Assembly (NCBI GenBank): GCA_964428355.1
Contig: CAYRYU010000002.1
Location: forward strand, 62,001-126,000
Source: CAYRYU01 sp964428355
GTDB lineage: Bacteria > Muiribacteriota > Ozemobacteria > Ozemobacterales > Ozemobacteraceae
DNA: 64,000 nucleotides
Direction: 5' to 3'
Positions within the stretch are counted from its first letter, which is position 1, and every line of letters starts with the position of its first letter. Position numbers and translations under genes: made by a program. Positions 25,506 to 34,717 of this stretch are shown piece by piece. The notes under the pieces are model-generated. The model searched no databases and had not been told where the DNA came from. It saw only the letters and a list, made by a program, of their open reading frames with translations.

Positions 25506-26105
25506 ATGAATCAACGGAAAAGAAAATCCCCCACCCCGCAATGGGGCCGGGGGATTTTTTTCTCCCGGGCGTCTCACGAGCCCCGGCAGGGAATGACTTT
25601 CGCGGAAGTGATGATCGCTTCCGTTGTCCTCCTGATCCTTTTCGCGGGGGTGTTCCGCCTCTTCCAGACGCTTTACGGGAAAAAGGCCGCGGGGATATCC
25701 CAACGGCTCGAGCTTCAGATGGAAGCGCGCAGAGCTCTGATCAACCTCTACGGAGAGATCCAGGAAGGAATCGAGCTTCTCAAACCCGAACCGGGAGTGA
25801 CCCTTCCCTTCATGGCGATCCGGGATTCCGTCAACAACGTCCACTTCATTTTCCAGAAAAAGGATGCCGTGGCCTCCGAACGGCAGAAACGGGATATCTT
25901 CCGTCTGTACACCGTCGTCTACGACATTGAAAGGAATGTGGGATCGCAGCCGCGGGAGATAATGACCAATGTCGAAAGGCTGAACTTCACCGCCCACGGG
26001 TATGGGGGAGTGGTCGTCACCAGCGATCTCAAAGAGGGCGAAGCCTCCTTCTCTTTCGTGAACATGATCCGTTTGAAGAATGCCCTCGCGGAGGAGGGGT
26101 CATGA
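25506..26105 (+). CDS. Pseudopilin, GspJ/PilW-like
   Basis: A 199-residue minor pseudopilin. A long basic leader of 29 residues ends in RQG, followed by the prepilin-peptidase site and the helix MTFAEVMIASVVLLILFAGVF with Glu at position 5 of the mature form. After that come coiled and beta segments typical of GspJ/PilW. AGGAGG (25496-25501) precedes the ATG. A perfect terminator-like hairpin lies inside codons 6-19. The gene overlaps the following GspK-like gene by four bases. Confidence 0.8.
   Translation: MNQRKRKSPTPQWGRGIFFSRASHEPRQGMTFAEVMIASVVLLILFAGVFRLFQTLYGKKAAGISQRLELQMEARRALINLYGEIQEGIELLKPEPGVTLPFMAIRDSVNNVHFIFQKKDAVASERQKRDIFRLYTVVYDIERNVGSQPREIMTNVERLNFTAHGYGGVVVTSDLKEGEASFSFVNMIRLKNALAEEGS
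25523..25561 (+). terminator. Rho-independent terminator-like hairpin inside the pseudopilin leader
   Basis: AAAATCCCCC (25523-25532) pairs with GGGGGATTTT (25549-25558); inside it CCCC (25534-25537) pairs with GGGG (25543-25546) around a five-base loop; a run of seven T ends at 25561. It stands 54 bases after the PAD stop, where a terminator for PAD is expected, but also 17 bases inside the next gene. Ribosomes starting at 25506 would melt it, so it may act as an attenuator. Confidence 0.7.
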
Positions 26106-27223
26106 ACCGCAAAAGAGGAATCGCGCTTGCAGTGATCATCACCCTTCTTGTGGTGGTTTTCGTTTCCGCTTTCGGGGTCTTCAAGCTCATGAGGGGCGTC
26201 GGAAGCCAGGTCGAATACTCCGACGCCCATATCCGGGCTCTGAACATCGCCGAATCCGGTTTCCAGGTGCTCGCCGCGCGATTCATGAGCCGCCCATACG
26301 AGGACCGCTGGTTCCGGGACCACTCCGACGCCAAGGCGGGATTGAAACTCGAGGGTGGCACATGGGACTATTACATCGAGGATACCCCCGGACAACCGAT
26401 GAACGCGGATGCCTGGGTTCGCGGAGAGTACAAGAACACGAAGCGCCTTCTCTTCTACAGGTTCAGATACGAAGACCGGCTTTTCCGCGGATTGACCGCT
26501 CCAACCCAGAAATTCGCGGGTTCCACCGAGGATTCCGAACCTGTCAGCCTGGAACCCGGGAACGTGAGCGGCCTCACGAAGGCAATGAACGAGATGATCG
26601 CGAAGCGCGAAAGCAACCGGTCCAGAATGATGCAGAAGTGGGACGAGCTGGCCGAGAAGATGGACCCGGTCGAAATCCTTCGCACCCTCGGGGCGGAGGT
26701 CGGAGAGGGAGTTCCCGATGTGAGTGTTCCCGGGGAGGACCCCGACCCCACCACCCCCCCAACCCCTTCCAAGATCAAGCTTTCGGCTGGGGCGAGGCAC
26801 ACCCTCAAGAACATCGAGGACCCCGAGAAGCTACTCGGGTTTTTCGTGAAGGAAGCGGGATTCGGCCCCCGGTTCACGCAGGCTTTTCTGACTCCCCTGG
26901 TGGCCGAAACGGTAGGGTTGATCGAGGTTCTTTGCAGCTTTGAACAGTATGTCGCCGCCGAGAAGATCTACCTGGAATTCTTGAAATGCCTGTATTCGGT
27001 CAAGAGTACCATGAGCATTTATTCGATCTACTACGAACTGATCCTTTTCAAGATCCTGGCGAAACTGGTCATAGAGTACAAGGGGAAAAATTTCGACGAT
27101 CTCAAGGCCCGGGCACGCCTGGAAAGGGCGCGAATACTGACCATCGCCCCCGCCGATGCTTCCGAATCCGCGATCCTTCTTCTCCCGCCCGAGTATCGCA
27201 ATCTCCCTCCGGTTGACCGATGA
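26102..27223 (+). CDS. Pseudopilin, GspK/PilX-like
   Basis: A 373-residue protein with a short basic leader MNRKRG and the hydrophobic helix IALAVIITLLVVVFVSAFGVF, then ALNIAESGFQVLAARF, the segment found in PilX and GspK proteins. There is no Glu5, which is normal for GspK. Residues 200-225 contain a Pro/Asp-rich linker. The four-base overlaps with both neighbours show that the three pseudopilins are made together and probably form a pseudopilus tip complex. Confidence 0.75.
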   Translation: MNRKRGIALAVIITLLVVVFVSAFGVFKLMRGVGSQVEYSDAHIRALNIAESGFQVLAARFMSRPYEDRWFRDHSDAKAGLKLEGGTWDYYIEDTPGQPMNADAWVRGEYKNTKRLLFYRFRYEDRLFRGLTAPTQKFAGSTEDSEPVSLEPGNVSGLTKAMNEMIAKRESNRSRMMQKWDELAEKMDPVEILRTLGAEVGEGVPDVSVPGEDPDPTTPPTPSKIKLSAGARHTLKNIEDPEKLLGFFVKEAGFGPRFTQAFLTPLVAETVGLIEVLCSFEQYVAAEKIYLEFLKCLYSVKSTMSIYSIYYELILFKILAKLVIEYKGKNFDDLKARARLERARILTIAPADASESAILLLPPEYRNLPPVDR

Positions 27224-28650
27224 GTGACAGGCCAAGTGGTTTTTCCCTCGTCGAGATCCTGATCGGTCTCGTACTCCTTGTACTCGCCACCGGAACCGTG
27301 GTGGTTGTTTTCCAGAGCGCGGGACGTGAAACTGCCTTCAGCTCGGAGCATTACACGGCGATGTTTCTTGCACAAAAGGTGTTCGAAGATATCAACTCCA
27401 TGATCCGGGACAACCCGCACTCCTTCACGACGCTGGTCCAGGATGCCGAGGGCAGGGAAGAACCCGTCGTGAACGGAGGTTCCAAGTATTTCCGCCTTCT
27501 CGGGAATACCAGGAACTTCGGATACCTGAGCCCCGAGGACGACCATCCGATAACCAAAGGACCTCTCTTCGAGCAGTTGAAGGCGTTCACCGTCCAGGTT
27601 TCATCGAAAATCGAACCCCATCCCCTTACGGGAGAGGTGTTGAACAACTGCCTCAAGGTCGTGGTTTCCGTCCGTTGGACCACCAAAGAAGGAGCGAAAA
27701 GAGAGTATCAGGTTTCCCAGTTTGTCCATGGGGAATCGGATGACGTGTTCCAACAGCCTCTCGATCTTTCCCTTTCCCCGTCAAAGCAAGGTGACCTGGA
27801 CAAAGGAGCCGCCCGGGTTCTCGCAGGACTGCTTGGAATCGACCCTGCCACGGTCGAATCCCCGGCGAACATCAACCCGAAGCTTCCGGGGTCTTCCCTG
27901 GACGCTGCCATGAACCTTGGACGGATCGTTTGGCTGACAAGGTCGGCGAAATCCATGGATGAATCTTTCCAGGACGAGATGAAAGCCCTCGAAAACGCCC
28001 GGGATGAATTCAAGAAGGGTCAGTCCCTCGAAGAGCGATTGCGTTTTTTCGATATTCAGAGAAAGATCGGTCAAATTCTCGAGCAGAAAGCCCTTCGCCA
28101 GATCGGTTTCCTGCTTTCGATGAAACACCCCATCGAAGACCTCGTCGAAGCCTTGAAAGCAAATCCGGTAAACCACACAAGCGGGGGAGCTTTGGGAATT
28201 GCACTCTATCCGGCCTGTTACCCCGCCATCGACAGGGCATTAACAGAGACCGACATCATATTCAAACTCGTTCCCGCATCGCTGGGAACTTCCGAAAAGG
28301 CCGTTTTCACACTCCTGGAACCACCCTATCTGGAGTTGATTCCTCCCAGGCAGGAGCCCTCGTTTTTCCGGAAGTCCATCGACATTCAGAAACTTGGAAT
28401 CCTCCGCCAGGAAAACGATCCCGAGGCGCAGAGAATCCTGGACACACTGAACATGAACATTGACCTCTTCGCCAAAAAGTACCGGGGGAAGTTCCCTCAT
28501 TTCGAGGAGTTCCTCCGGCAGGAAAAGACGATCAACAAGGATCTTTCCACTCTCCGATCCCACTATCGCACCATCCACGACGTCTTCATGACCCTTTCCC
28601 TCCTCGAGAAAGCCTTTTTCGGACTCCGGCAACTGATCCCAAAGCCCTGA
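27220..28650 (+). CDS. Large pseudopilin, PilV/GspI-like N terminus
   Basis: A 476-residue protein with a classic class III leader: SDRPSG then FSLVEILIGLVLLVLATGTVVVV, including Glu5. Most pseudopilins have 150-250 residues; this one carries about 300 further residues of largely helical, charged sequence (residues 170-470) that I do not recognise. It may be a modified tip subunit or an adhesin. It overlaps the GspK-like gene by four bases and is the last gene before the acetate kinase promoter. Confidence 0.75.
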   Translation: MSDRPSGFSLVEILIGLVLLVLATGTVVVVFQSAGRETAFSSEHYTAMFLAQKVFEDINSMIRDNPHSFTTLVQDAEGREEPVVNGGSKYFRLLGNTRNFGYLSPEDDHPITKGPLFEQLKAFTVQVSSKIEPHPLTGEVLNNCLKVVVSVRWTTKEGAKREYQVSQFVHGESDDVFQQPLDLSLSPSKQGDLDKGAARVLAGLLGIDPATVESPANINPKLPGSSLDAAMNLGRIVWLTRSAKSMDESFQDEMKALENARDEFKKGQSLEERLRFFDIQRKIGQILEQKALRQIGFLLSMKHPIEDLVEALKANPVNHTSGGALGIALYPACYPAIDRALTETDIIFKLVPASLGTSEKAVFTLLEPPYLELIPPRQEPSFFRKSIDIQKLGILRQENDPEAQRILDTLNMNIDLFAKKYRGKFPHFEEFLRQEKTINKDLSTLRSHYRTIHDVFMTLSLLEKAFFGLRQLIPKP

Positions 28651-28687
28651 TACCGGGCTTGAAGAGCGGGCCACGGGGTCCGGATCA

Positions 28688-28716
28688 TTGACAAACCCCG
28701 CCGGGCCTGCTAATCT
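28688..28716 (+). promoter_or_regulatory. Promoter of acetate kinase
   Basis: TTGACA (28688-28693), a 17-base spacer and TAATCT (28711-28716): a strong sigma70-type promoter with a leader of about 85 bases before ackA. Confidence 0.75.
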
Positions 28717-28806
28717 GATGCTCCCAAGGGAACCGGAATCGTGTATCCGCCCCGTCGATGCAATGGTCTTTGAAACGCCTTCAGGGAAATGAGTAAGGGA
28801 GCAGAA

Positions 28807-30042
28807 ATGAAAATCCTCGTTTTGAATTGTGGTTCCTCTTCCGTCAAGTATCAGCTTTTCGACATGAAGAGCAAGAGCGTCCTTGCCAAGGGGCTCGTCC
28901 ACCGAGTGGGGGCCGCCGGGTCCAAGATCGATCACAAGCGGGGTGCCAAGGAAGAGAAGTTCACCATCGAAACCGAGATCAAGGATCACAAAGCTGCAAT
29001 CCAGCATGTCCTGGACCTTTTGACAAGCAGGGACAAGGGCGTCATCTCCTCGCTCAAGGAGATCGAGGCGGTCGGGCATCGGGTTGTCCATGCCGGTGAG
29101 AAGTTCGCGGGAAGTGTCATGATAACTCCCGAGGTCATCGAAGCGGTAAAGGAATGCATCGTTTTCGCTCCCCTCCATAATCCACCCAACCTGAAGGGGA
29201 TCGAAGCGATTTCCACGATCCTTCCCGAAGTCCGACAGACCGCGGTTTTCGACACAGCATTCCATCAGTCGATGGAGAAGAAGGCTTTCCTCTATGCCAT
29301 CCCATACAAATACTACGAGAAGGACAGATTCCGCCGCTACGGTTTCCATGGAACCAGCCACCGTTATGTCGCACGGCGGGCCGCTTTCCTCCTTGAGAAG
29401 AAATACGAGTCGATGAAGATCATCACCGTTCACCTTGGGAACGGTTGTTCCATCGCCGCGATCAACAACGGGATCTCGATCGACACCTCGATGGGTCATA
29501 CTCCTCTCGAAGGTCTCGTCATGGGCACCCGGAGCGGAGACATGGATCCCGCGGTTATCCTCCATCTGATGAACAAGTACAACTTTTCCGTCCAGGAGAC
29601 CGACGACCTTCTCAACAAGAAGTCCGGGGTCCTTGGGATCAGCGGTGAATCCAACGACCTCAGGGACCTCGAGGAAGGGTGGCCCAACCGCAGCAAGATG
29701 GCCAACCTGGCTCTCGACATCTACGCCTACCGGATCAAAAAATACATCGGCTCCTATATCGCCGCTTTGAACGGATGCGATGCCCTGGTTTTCACCGCCG
29801 GTGTCGGCGAGAACAGCCCGATCGTCCGAAGCCTCGTCTGCAGCGAAATGGATTTCCTCGGGGTCGAAATCGACCAGGCATTGAACGAGAAGACGTGGAG
29901 GGGTGCGGAAGGCGATATCTCGAAACCCAAAGCCCGTGTCCGGACCCTTGTGATACCCACCAATGAGGAACTGGTAATCGCCGAGGATACCCTGGACATC
30001 GTCACCGGAAGGCTCGACCCCCGGACCGGCAAACCGGTCTGA
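28807..30042 (+). CDS. ackA: Acetate kinase
   Basis: Makes ATP from acetyl-phosphate, the last step of acetate fermentation. The 411-residue protein shows NCGSSSVKYQLF at the start, GHRVVHAGEKF, FDTAFHQSM, YGFHGTSH, HLGNGCSIAA, DTSMGHTPLEG and FTAGVGENSP, all standard. AAGGGAG precedes the ATG at 28807. No pta lies next to it. It is transcribed alone from a strong promoter and has a strong terminator. With Buk it gives the cell two substrate-level phosphorylation kinases in this window. Confidence 0.97.
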   Translation: MKILVLNCGSSSVKYQLFDMKSKSVLAKGLVHRVGAAGSKIDHKRGAKEEKFTIETEIKDHKAAIQHVLDLLTSRDKGVISSLKEIEAVGHRVVHAGEKFAGSVMITPEVIEAVKECIVFAPLHNPPNLKGIEAISTILPEVRQTAVFDTAFHQSMEKKAFLYAIPYKYYEKDRFRRYGFHGTSHRYVARRAAFLLEKKYESMKIITVHLGNGCSIAAINNGISIDTSMGHTPLEGLVMGTRSGDMDPAVILHLMNKYNFSVQETDDLLNKKSGVLGISGESNDLRDLEEGWPNRSKMANLALDIYAYRIKKYIGSYIAALNGCDALVFTAGVGENSPIVRSLVCSEMDFLGVEIDQALNEKTWRGAEGDISKPKARVRTLVIPTNEELVIAEDTLDIVTGRLDPRTGKPV

Positions 30043-30068
30043 CCCGGGTTATTCGACAGGAACCACCG

Positions 30069-30102
30069 CTCCCGTCTCGATCAGCGAGGCGGGAGTTTTT
30101 TT
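30069..30102 (+). terminator. Terminator of acetate kinase
   Basis: CTCCCG (30069-30074) pairs with CGGGAG (30090-30095), extended inside by CTCG/CGAG around a five-base loop, then seven T (30096-30102). It overlaps the last codons of the convergent endonuclease IV gene, whose stop is at 30081-30083. Confidence 0.85.
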
Positions 30103-30995
30103 GCCTCCGAAAAAGCCCTTCGAAGCCGGCCGAGATTGCGTAGATCCGGCCCGGGGTCTTCGGCACCGGCCTGGGGGGTTTCGAGAATCACCGGAAGGCC
30201 TTCGAACGAAGGAAACAACAGGAAATCCGCGAGGTTTTCTGCCCCGATCCTCCCCTGGCCAATGTCCTCATGGCGATCATGACGGCCTCCCAAGGGGTTC
30301 TTCGAGTCGTTGAGATGAACCAGCCTGATACCATCCGGGCCGAGGAGCGAGGTTGCACTGCCCACCACCGCAGCCCTTCCCTCCGGGGACGCCAGGTCGA
30401 ATCCGGCCTGGAAGGCATGGCATGTGTCGAAACAAACACCGCTCGGGAACGGGAGCCGCTCCCGGACGCGGGCGATATCCTCCAGTCGTGAACCCAGGTC
30501 GTTTCGCTCCCCCGCCGTGTTCTCGAGAAGCAGCAGGGGTTTTTGCTTCGCGATCCCCCGGACTGCCGCCACCAGATTCTCCGCCATCAAATGCAACCCG
30601 CGGGTCCGCTCGGCATTGCTTCCCATGTGGAGGACGAAAAGATCCGCCCCGAGACGGGCGGCCTCGGAAAACTCCCACTCCAAGACTTCGCAGGAACGCC
30701 TGCGCACCTCCGGATTCACCGAGGTGAGGTTGATCAGATACCGGGAATGGACGACGAGTGGAGGATCGCCGGCATCCCGCCGGAGTTTCCGAAGCCCCTC
30801 CACGTTCTCCGCCTTCCAGGGGGTTGTTTTCCAGACTCTGGGGCTTCCCACGAAGATCTGGAATGCCCCGCATCCCCGTGCATGGAATCTCTCGAAAAGG
30901 ACCTCCGGCCCTCCCGCTATCGACAGGTGGAATCCTATGCGAAGCCCGTTGGGCCACACTGGAGGCTTTCGTCCCGATCTGGCTCGAATGACCAT
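30081..30995 (-). CDS. nfo: Deoxyribonuclease IV (AP endonuclease)
   Basis: Base-excision repair enzyme cutting DNA at abasic sites, a three-zinc TIM barrel. The 304-residue protein has GFHLSIAGG, the family pair FVGSPRVWK and VHSRYLINL, LVLHMG-like FVLHMGS, LLLENTAG, GVCFDTCHAF and LVHLNDSKNPLGGRHDRHEDIGQG; the last three carry the metal ligands. The ATG at 30995 is chosen because the protein core starts soon after. It is the only plus-strand interruption in this stretch and is divergent from the GlmS-like gene. Confidence 0.93.
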   Translation of the reverse strand: MVIRARSGRKPPVWPNGLRIGFHLSIAGGPEVLFERFHARGCGAFQIFVGSPRVWKTTPWKAENVEGLRKLRRDAGDPPLVVHSRYLINLTSVNPEVRRRSCEVLEWEFSEAARLGADLFVLHMGSNAERTRGLHLMAENLVAAVRGIAKQKPLLLLENTAGERNDLGSRLEDIARVRERLPFPSGVCFDTCHAFQAGFDLASPEGRAAVVGSATSLLGPDGIRLVHLNDSKNPLGGRHDRHEDIGQGRIGAENLADFLLFPSFEGLPVILETPQAGAEDPGPDLRNLGRLRRAFSEAKKLPPR

Positions 30996-31055
30996 TCCTT
31001 TGCCTTTTTCGCATCTCCCTGGTGATCTATGCTCCCACACTACCACGAAATTCCT

Positions 31056-31084
31056 TTGTCACGGATGGGGAAAAGGAATAGAAT
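31056..31084 (+). promoter_or_regulatory. Promoter of the GlmS-like gene
   Basis: TTGTCA (31056-31061), 17 bases, TAGAAT (31079-31084), 46 bases before the ATG at 31131. It lies in the divergent gap with nfo. Confidence 0.68.
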
Positions 31085-31130
31085 TCGGTTTGCCGGTTCG
31101 GACATCTTTAAGGGAAGGAATACGAAGGAT

Positions 31131-33707
31131 ATGTGTGGAGTCATAGGTCTTATCTACGAGAGCGAATCCCGAGGTCTGGGCGAAACCGCGGTCCGCCTTT
31201 TGAAGATGCTCGAGTATCGGGGATACGATTCCACCGGGGCGATCGTCCAGGATTGCGCCGGGAAAACCACCCTCCTCAAGGATGTTGGGGCGCCCAGCGA
31301 AGTGTCGTACACCCTCGGGATAGACAAGCTCGCGGGCAGGATCTTCTGCGGTCAGGTCCGTTGGGCGACCTTCGGGGTTGTCACCAGGGAAAATGCCCAG
31401 CCCCACGAGGTCCGATGCAAAACACACTTTTACGGGGCTCACAATGGCAACATCACCAACTGCAAGCGACTCAAGGACTGGCTGCTTACGGAAGGTCACG
31501 ACGTCAAGAGCGACAACGACGGAGAGATGCTGGTACATACCATCGAGCATTTTTTCGCGGCCGAGCTTGCTTTCAAGGACCAGAACGATTTTGCCACCCG
31601 GGAAAAGGCTCTCAGAAGCGCGATCCTCCAGGCTGCGAAGAAGGTCACGGGGTCTTTCGCAGCGGTGGTGGTCGATCCCGTCACCGAACTAGTTGCCGCG
31701 ATCAAAGCGGGGAGCAGTCTTTACCTCGGTCTCGGAACCGATCCCGAGCGGGGAGCGTTCACCATCGCTTCCTCTGATCTGGCCTCGGTTCTTCAATTGA
31801 CAAGAATTCTTCTGGCGATCAAGGAACACGAGTTCGCGGTCTTTTCCCCCAAGGAGTTGTCGCTCTTCGACCTGAAGACCGGCAGGAAGATCAAACGGAA
31901 TTCCCAGCGCAGCCTCCTGAAGGTGGAGGAAACCAAGCTTCAGCCCCCCTTCAAGTATTTCATGGAGCAGGAAATCTACAGTCAGGTCCAGGCTACCCGG
32001 AAAGTGATCGCCCTGTTCACGGGGGGAGACACGGTTACCCGCCTTCTCCGCGAAAAAGGGAAGAAACATGTCCTTACTTTCCAGCGGGTCAAGTCCGCGC
32101 TTCTCAAGCTTTCCGAAATCACCGACCAGGCAAGGTTCCAGGAAGAGTGCCTCAAATTCCTCCGGATGGCAGCATTTCGGGAGCTTCGCAAGTTTTCCGA
32201 GATCCTCGAAATCGGGGAGCAGGACCTCGAGCTCGGGTCTTCCCACGCCACACTTCTCGAGGAGATCCGGAACTGCGCTCCAATGCCGGATCCTGAGCTT
32301 TCCGCGGTCCTGAAATGCGTCGATTCCATTTTCGAGTGGGAAGATGTCGAGGAGCTCGAAAAACGTATCCGGAAGTTCGTCCAGATCCTCGGGGAAGCCC
32401 GCCGGAAGGGCCGGACCATCTACATCCTGGCCTGCGGAAGCTCCTTCCATGCAGCCAAGACCGCTCCCCTTTTCTTCAACGAGATTGCCGGAATGATGGT
32501 GGTTCCGCTTCTACCTGGCGAGTTTCGCGCACAGTGCACCAACTCCCTTTGTGACGGAGACGTCGTCATCGGTATCAGTCAAAGCGGAGAGACCAAGGAC
32601 CTGATTGACGTGTTCAACCTCGCCCAGGGAACCGGCCGGAAGGTAGCCCGGATCTGCGTTTTGAACAACACGAACTCCACCCTCGCGCTCGAAAAATCGG
32701 ACCTGTTCATTCCCCTCTTTTGCGGGCCCGAGATCGCTGTTCCGGCCACCAAAAGTTTCGTCAACCAGCTCCTGGTGATGCTCATCCTGGCAATCAAGGT
32801 CAGGGAGGGCTCCGCCGGGACGCCCGGAACGAAATCGTCCGGGAAGAAGCCCGCAAAGGGCGATTACGGCGACCTTCTTGGAAGAGTCCCCGATCTGATC
32901 GACAAGACCCTGAAAACCACACAGAAGGAAACCGACGAGGTCGCTGCCGAGCTATTCCTGAAACCCAGCATCCACATCCTGGCCACGAGGATCCTTGGAA
33001 TCGCGAAGGAGGGGGCGCTCAAGATCAGGGAAATCGTTCTCAACCACACCGAGGGATTCGAGGGTTCGGAGTTCAAGCATGGCCCAAACACGATCCTGGG
33101 AGTCAACACGGTATTCGGCCTCGATGCCGTAGCGGGGCTTTCGAACGAGTTCTGCGCCGCAATCCGATCGATCCTGGAAAGGGAGTCATCCAGGCCGATC
33201 GAGGGGATTTCCCTTTACCGTCTTTTCAAATCCGTGGTGGATTTCGCCTTCCGGGACGAGCCTCCAACCTTCCTCAGCCCCGAAGAAACCGAGCTTTTCC
33301 ACAGCGTTTTCGAGAACCACAACTTCTTCAGGAGCATGTATTCCAACTACCCTCTCGTTTTCATCTCGGGCCCCGACCAGCAGGACGTCAACCTCACCAT
33401 TTCCCAGATCAACACGCACAAGATCCGGGGAGCGAATGTCTTCATGATCGCCGAGGACAACGAACACCTTCGGGAAGCAATTTCCATTCCCCCTGCGTCC
33501 AACTTCCCCTACCGGTTCGGTTACGTCACCCTTCCCCGGACGGGAAATCTGATCCTGTCGGTTTTTTCGATCGCGGTGGTTCTTCAGGTTCTGTCAATGA
33601 AGATGAGCCAGAGAAAGATGGAGTTCCTCGACCGGCTCGAGATCGAAAACCACGGGGTTCATCCCGATGTCCCCAAGAACGTCAGCAAATCGATCACGGT
33701 CGATTGA
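31131..33707 (+). CDS. Enlarged glucosamine-6-phosphate synthase-like protein (GATase-2 plus two SIS domains)
   Basis: Resembles GlmS, which makes glucosamine-6-phosphate from fructose-6-phosphate and glutamine. The N-terminal Cys2 (MCGVIG) is the glutaminase nucleophile, with EYRGYDSTG and HNGNITN following. SIS domains start near residue 420 (CGSSFHAA, SQSGETKDL) and 600; FKHGP near residue 645 and the C-terminal KSITVD match the ELKHGP and KSVTVE of GlmS, including the sugar-phosphate lysine. At 858 residues it is about 250 longer than GlmS: one insert of about 170 residues lies between the GATase and first SIS domain, and another of about 75 in the second SIS domain. Function on another sugar is possible. 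Confidence 0.82.
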   Translation: MCGVIGLIYESESRGLGETAVRLLKMLEYRGYDSTGAIVQDCAGKTTLLKDVGAPSEVSYTLGIDKLAGRIFCGQVRWATFGVVTRENAQPHEVRCKTHFYGAHNGNITNCKRLKDWLLTEGHDVKSDNDGEMLVHTIEHFFAAELAFKDQNDFATREKALRSAILQAAKKVTGSFAAVVVDPVTELVAAIKAGSSLYLGLGTDPERGAFTIASSDLASVLQLTRILLAIKEHEFAVFSPKELSLFDLKTGRKIKRNSQRSLLKVEETKLQPPFKYFMEQEIYSQVQATRKVIALFTGGDTVTRLLREKGKKHVLTFQRVKSALLKLSEITDQARFQEECLKFLRMAAFRELRKFSEILEIGEQDLELGSSHATLLEEIRNCAPMPDPELSAVLKCVDSIFEWEDVEELEKRIRKFVQILGEARRKGRTIYILACGSSFHAAKTAPLFFNEIAGMMVVPLLPGEFRAQCTNSLCDGDVVIGISQSGETKDLIDVFNLAQGTGRKVARICVLNNTNSTLALEKSDLFIPLFCGPEIAVPATKSFVNQLLVMLILAIKVREGSAGTPGTKSSGKKPAKGDYGDLLGRVPDLIDKTLKTTQKETDEVAAELFLKPSIHILATRILGIAKEGALKIREIVLNHTEGFEGSEFKHGPNTILGVNTVFGLDAVAGLSNEFCAAIRSILERESSRPIEGISLYRLFKSVVDFAFRDEPPTFLSPEETELFHSVFENHNFFRSMYSNYPLVFISGPDQQDVNLTISQINTHKIRGANVFMIAEDNEHLREAISIPPASNFPYRFGYVTLPRTGNLILSVFSIAVVLQVLSMKMSQRKMEFLDRLEIENHGVHPDVPKNVSKSITVD

Positions 33708-33749
33708 TTTGGTGACCTGCAGGACCTATCGGACAACGAAAGACAGGGC

Positions 33750-34700
33750 ATGCGGTTGGAACTTCCGGCCAAGATAGGAATTGGGGAAAAGATCCTGATT
33801 TCAGGGGCGGGCGGAGGATTCGACGTGTTTTGCGGCCTTCCCCTTTTTTTTACCCTCGAGCAGCTGGGAAAGAAGGCCTTCCTCGCCAACCTGTCCTTTT
33901 CGCAGCTGAAGAACGTCAAAGGGAGCCGACCGACCCCGACGACCTTGACCGTCACGGCCTACACCGAGAACTTCTCCGACTATTTCCCCGAAAAATATCT
34001 CTGCGAATGGTTCCGAAGTGAGGGGAGGCTCGGGGTCCAGATCCATTGTTTCGAGATTACAGGAGTCCAGCCGCTCCTGGCGGGGTATCGGAAGCTTGTG
34101 GAGGACCTCGGGATTGATACCCTGATCCTCGTCGACGGTGGCACCGACAGCCTCATGATCGGGAACGAAGACGGTCTTGGAACCCCTGAAGAGGACGTGG
34201 TGAGCATCTTGGCCGCCAACGAACTGGACGTCCCCAACAAGGTCCTTGGTTGTCTGGGTTTGGGAGTGGATCACTTCCACGGAGTTTCGAACTTCTTCAC
34301 CCTCGGAGCGATCGCGGACCTCGTCAAGGCTGGAGCATTCCTTGGAGCCGCGCCTTTGATCAAAGGAACTCCTGCCGAATCCGGTTTTCGGAATGCCGCG
34401 CGGTTCGTTTTCGAAAGGATGCCCCGGAGCGAAAGCATTGTTCTGAGTTCGATTCTGTCCTCCGTCGACGGTGAGTACGGCGATTTCCACTCCACTCCGC
34501 GAACCCGGGGAAGCCGTCTTTGGATCAATCCCCTGATGTCGTTCTACTGGTTTTTCGACCTGGCCGGAGTCGCCCGGCGAATCCTTTACCCAAAGGAACT
34601 TGTCGGAACCGTGACCCGGGCCGAGGTGGTGAACATGATCGACAGCTTCCGGAAGCGAATCTCCCCGGACTTCCGGAAACGCCAACCGATTCCTGATTGA
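33750..34700 (+). CDS. DUF1152-family protein
   Basis: A 316-residue soluble protein of unknown function. The N-terminal ISGAGGGFDVFCGLPLFF and LANLSFSQL match my memory of DUF1152. It also has LVDGGTDSLMIGNE and GLGVDHFHGVSNF, which suggest an alpha/beta enzyme with a phosphate- or metal-binding loop. It lies 42 bases after the GlmS-like gene on the same strand and may be part of its operon, so an amino-sugar link is a guess from context only. Confidence 0.7.
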   Translation: MRLELPAKIGIGEKILISGAGGGFDVFCGLPLFFTLEQLGKKAFLANLSFSQLKNVKGSRPTPTTLTVTAYTENFSDYFPEKYLCEWFRSEGRLGVQIHCFEITGVQPLLAGYRKLVEDLGIDTLILVDGGTDSLMIGNEDGLGTPEEDVVSILAANELDVPNKVLGCLGLGVDHFHGVSNFFTLGAIADLVKAGAFLGAAPLIKGTPAESGFRNAARFVFERMPRSESIVLSSILSSVDGEYGDFHSTPRTRGSRLWINPLMSFYWFFDLAGVARRILYPKELVGTVTRAEVVNMIDSFRKRISPDFRKRQPIPD

Positions 34701-34717
34701 AGGAGCCTGATGAAGAA

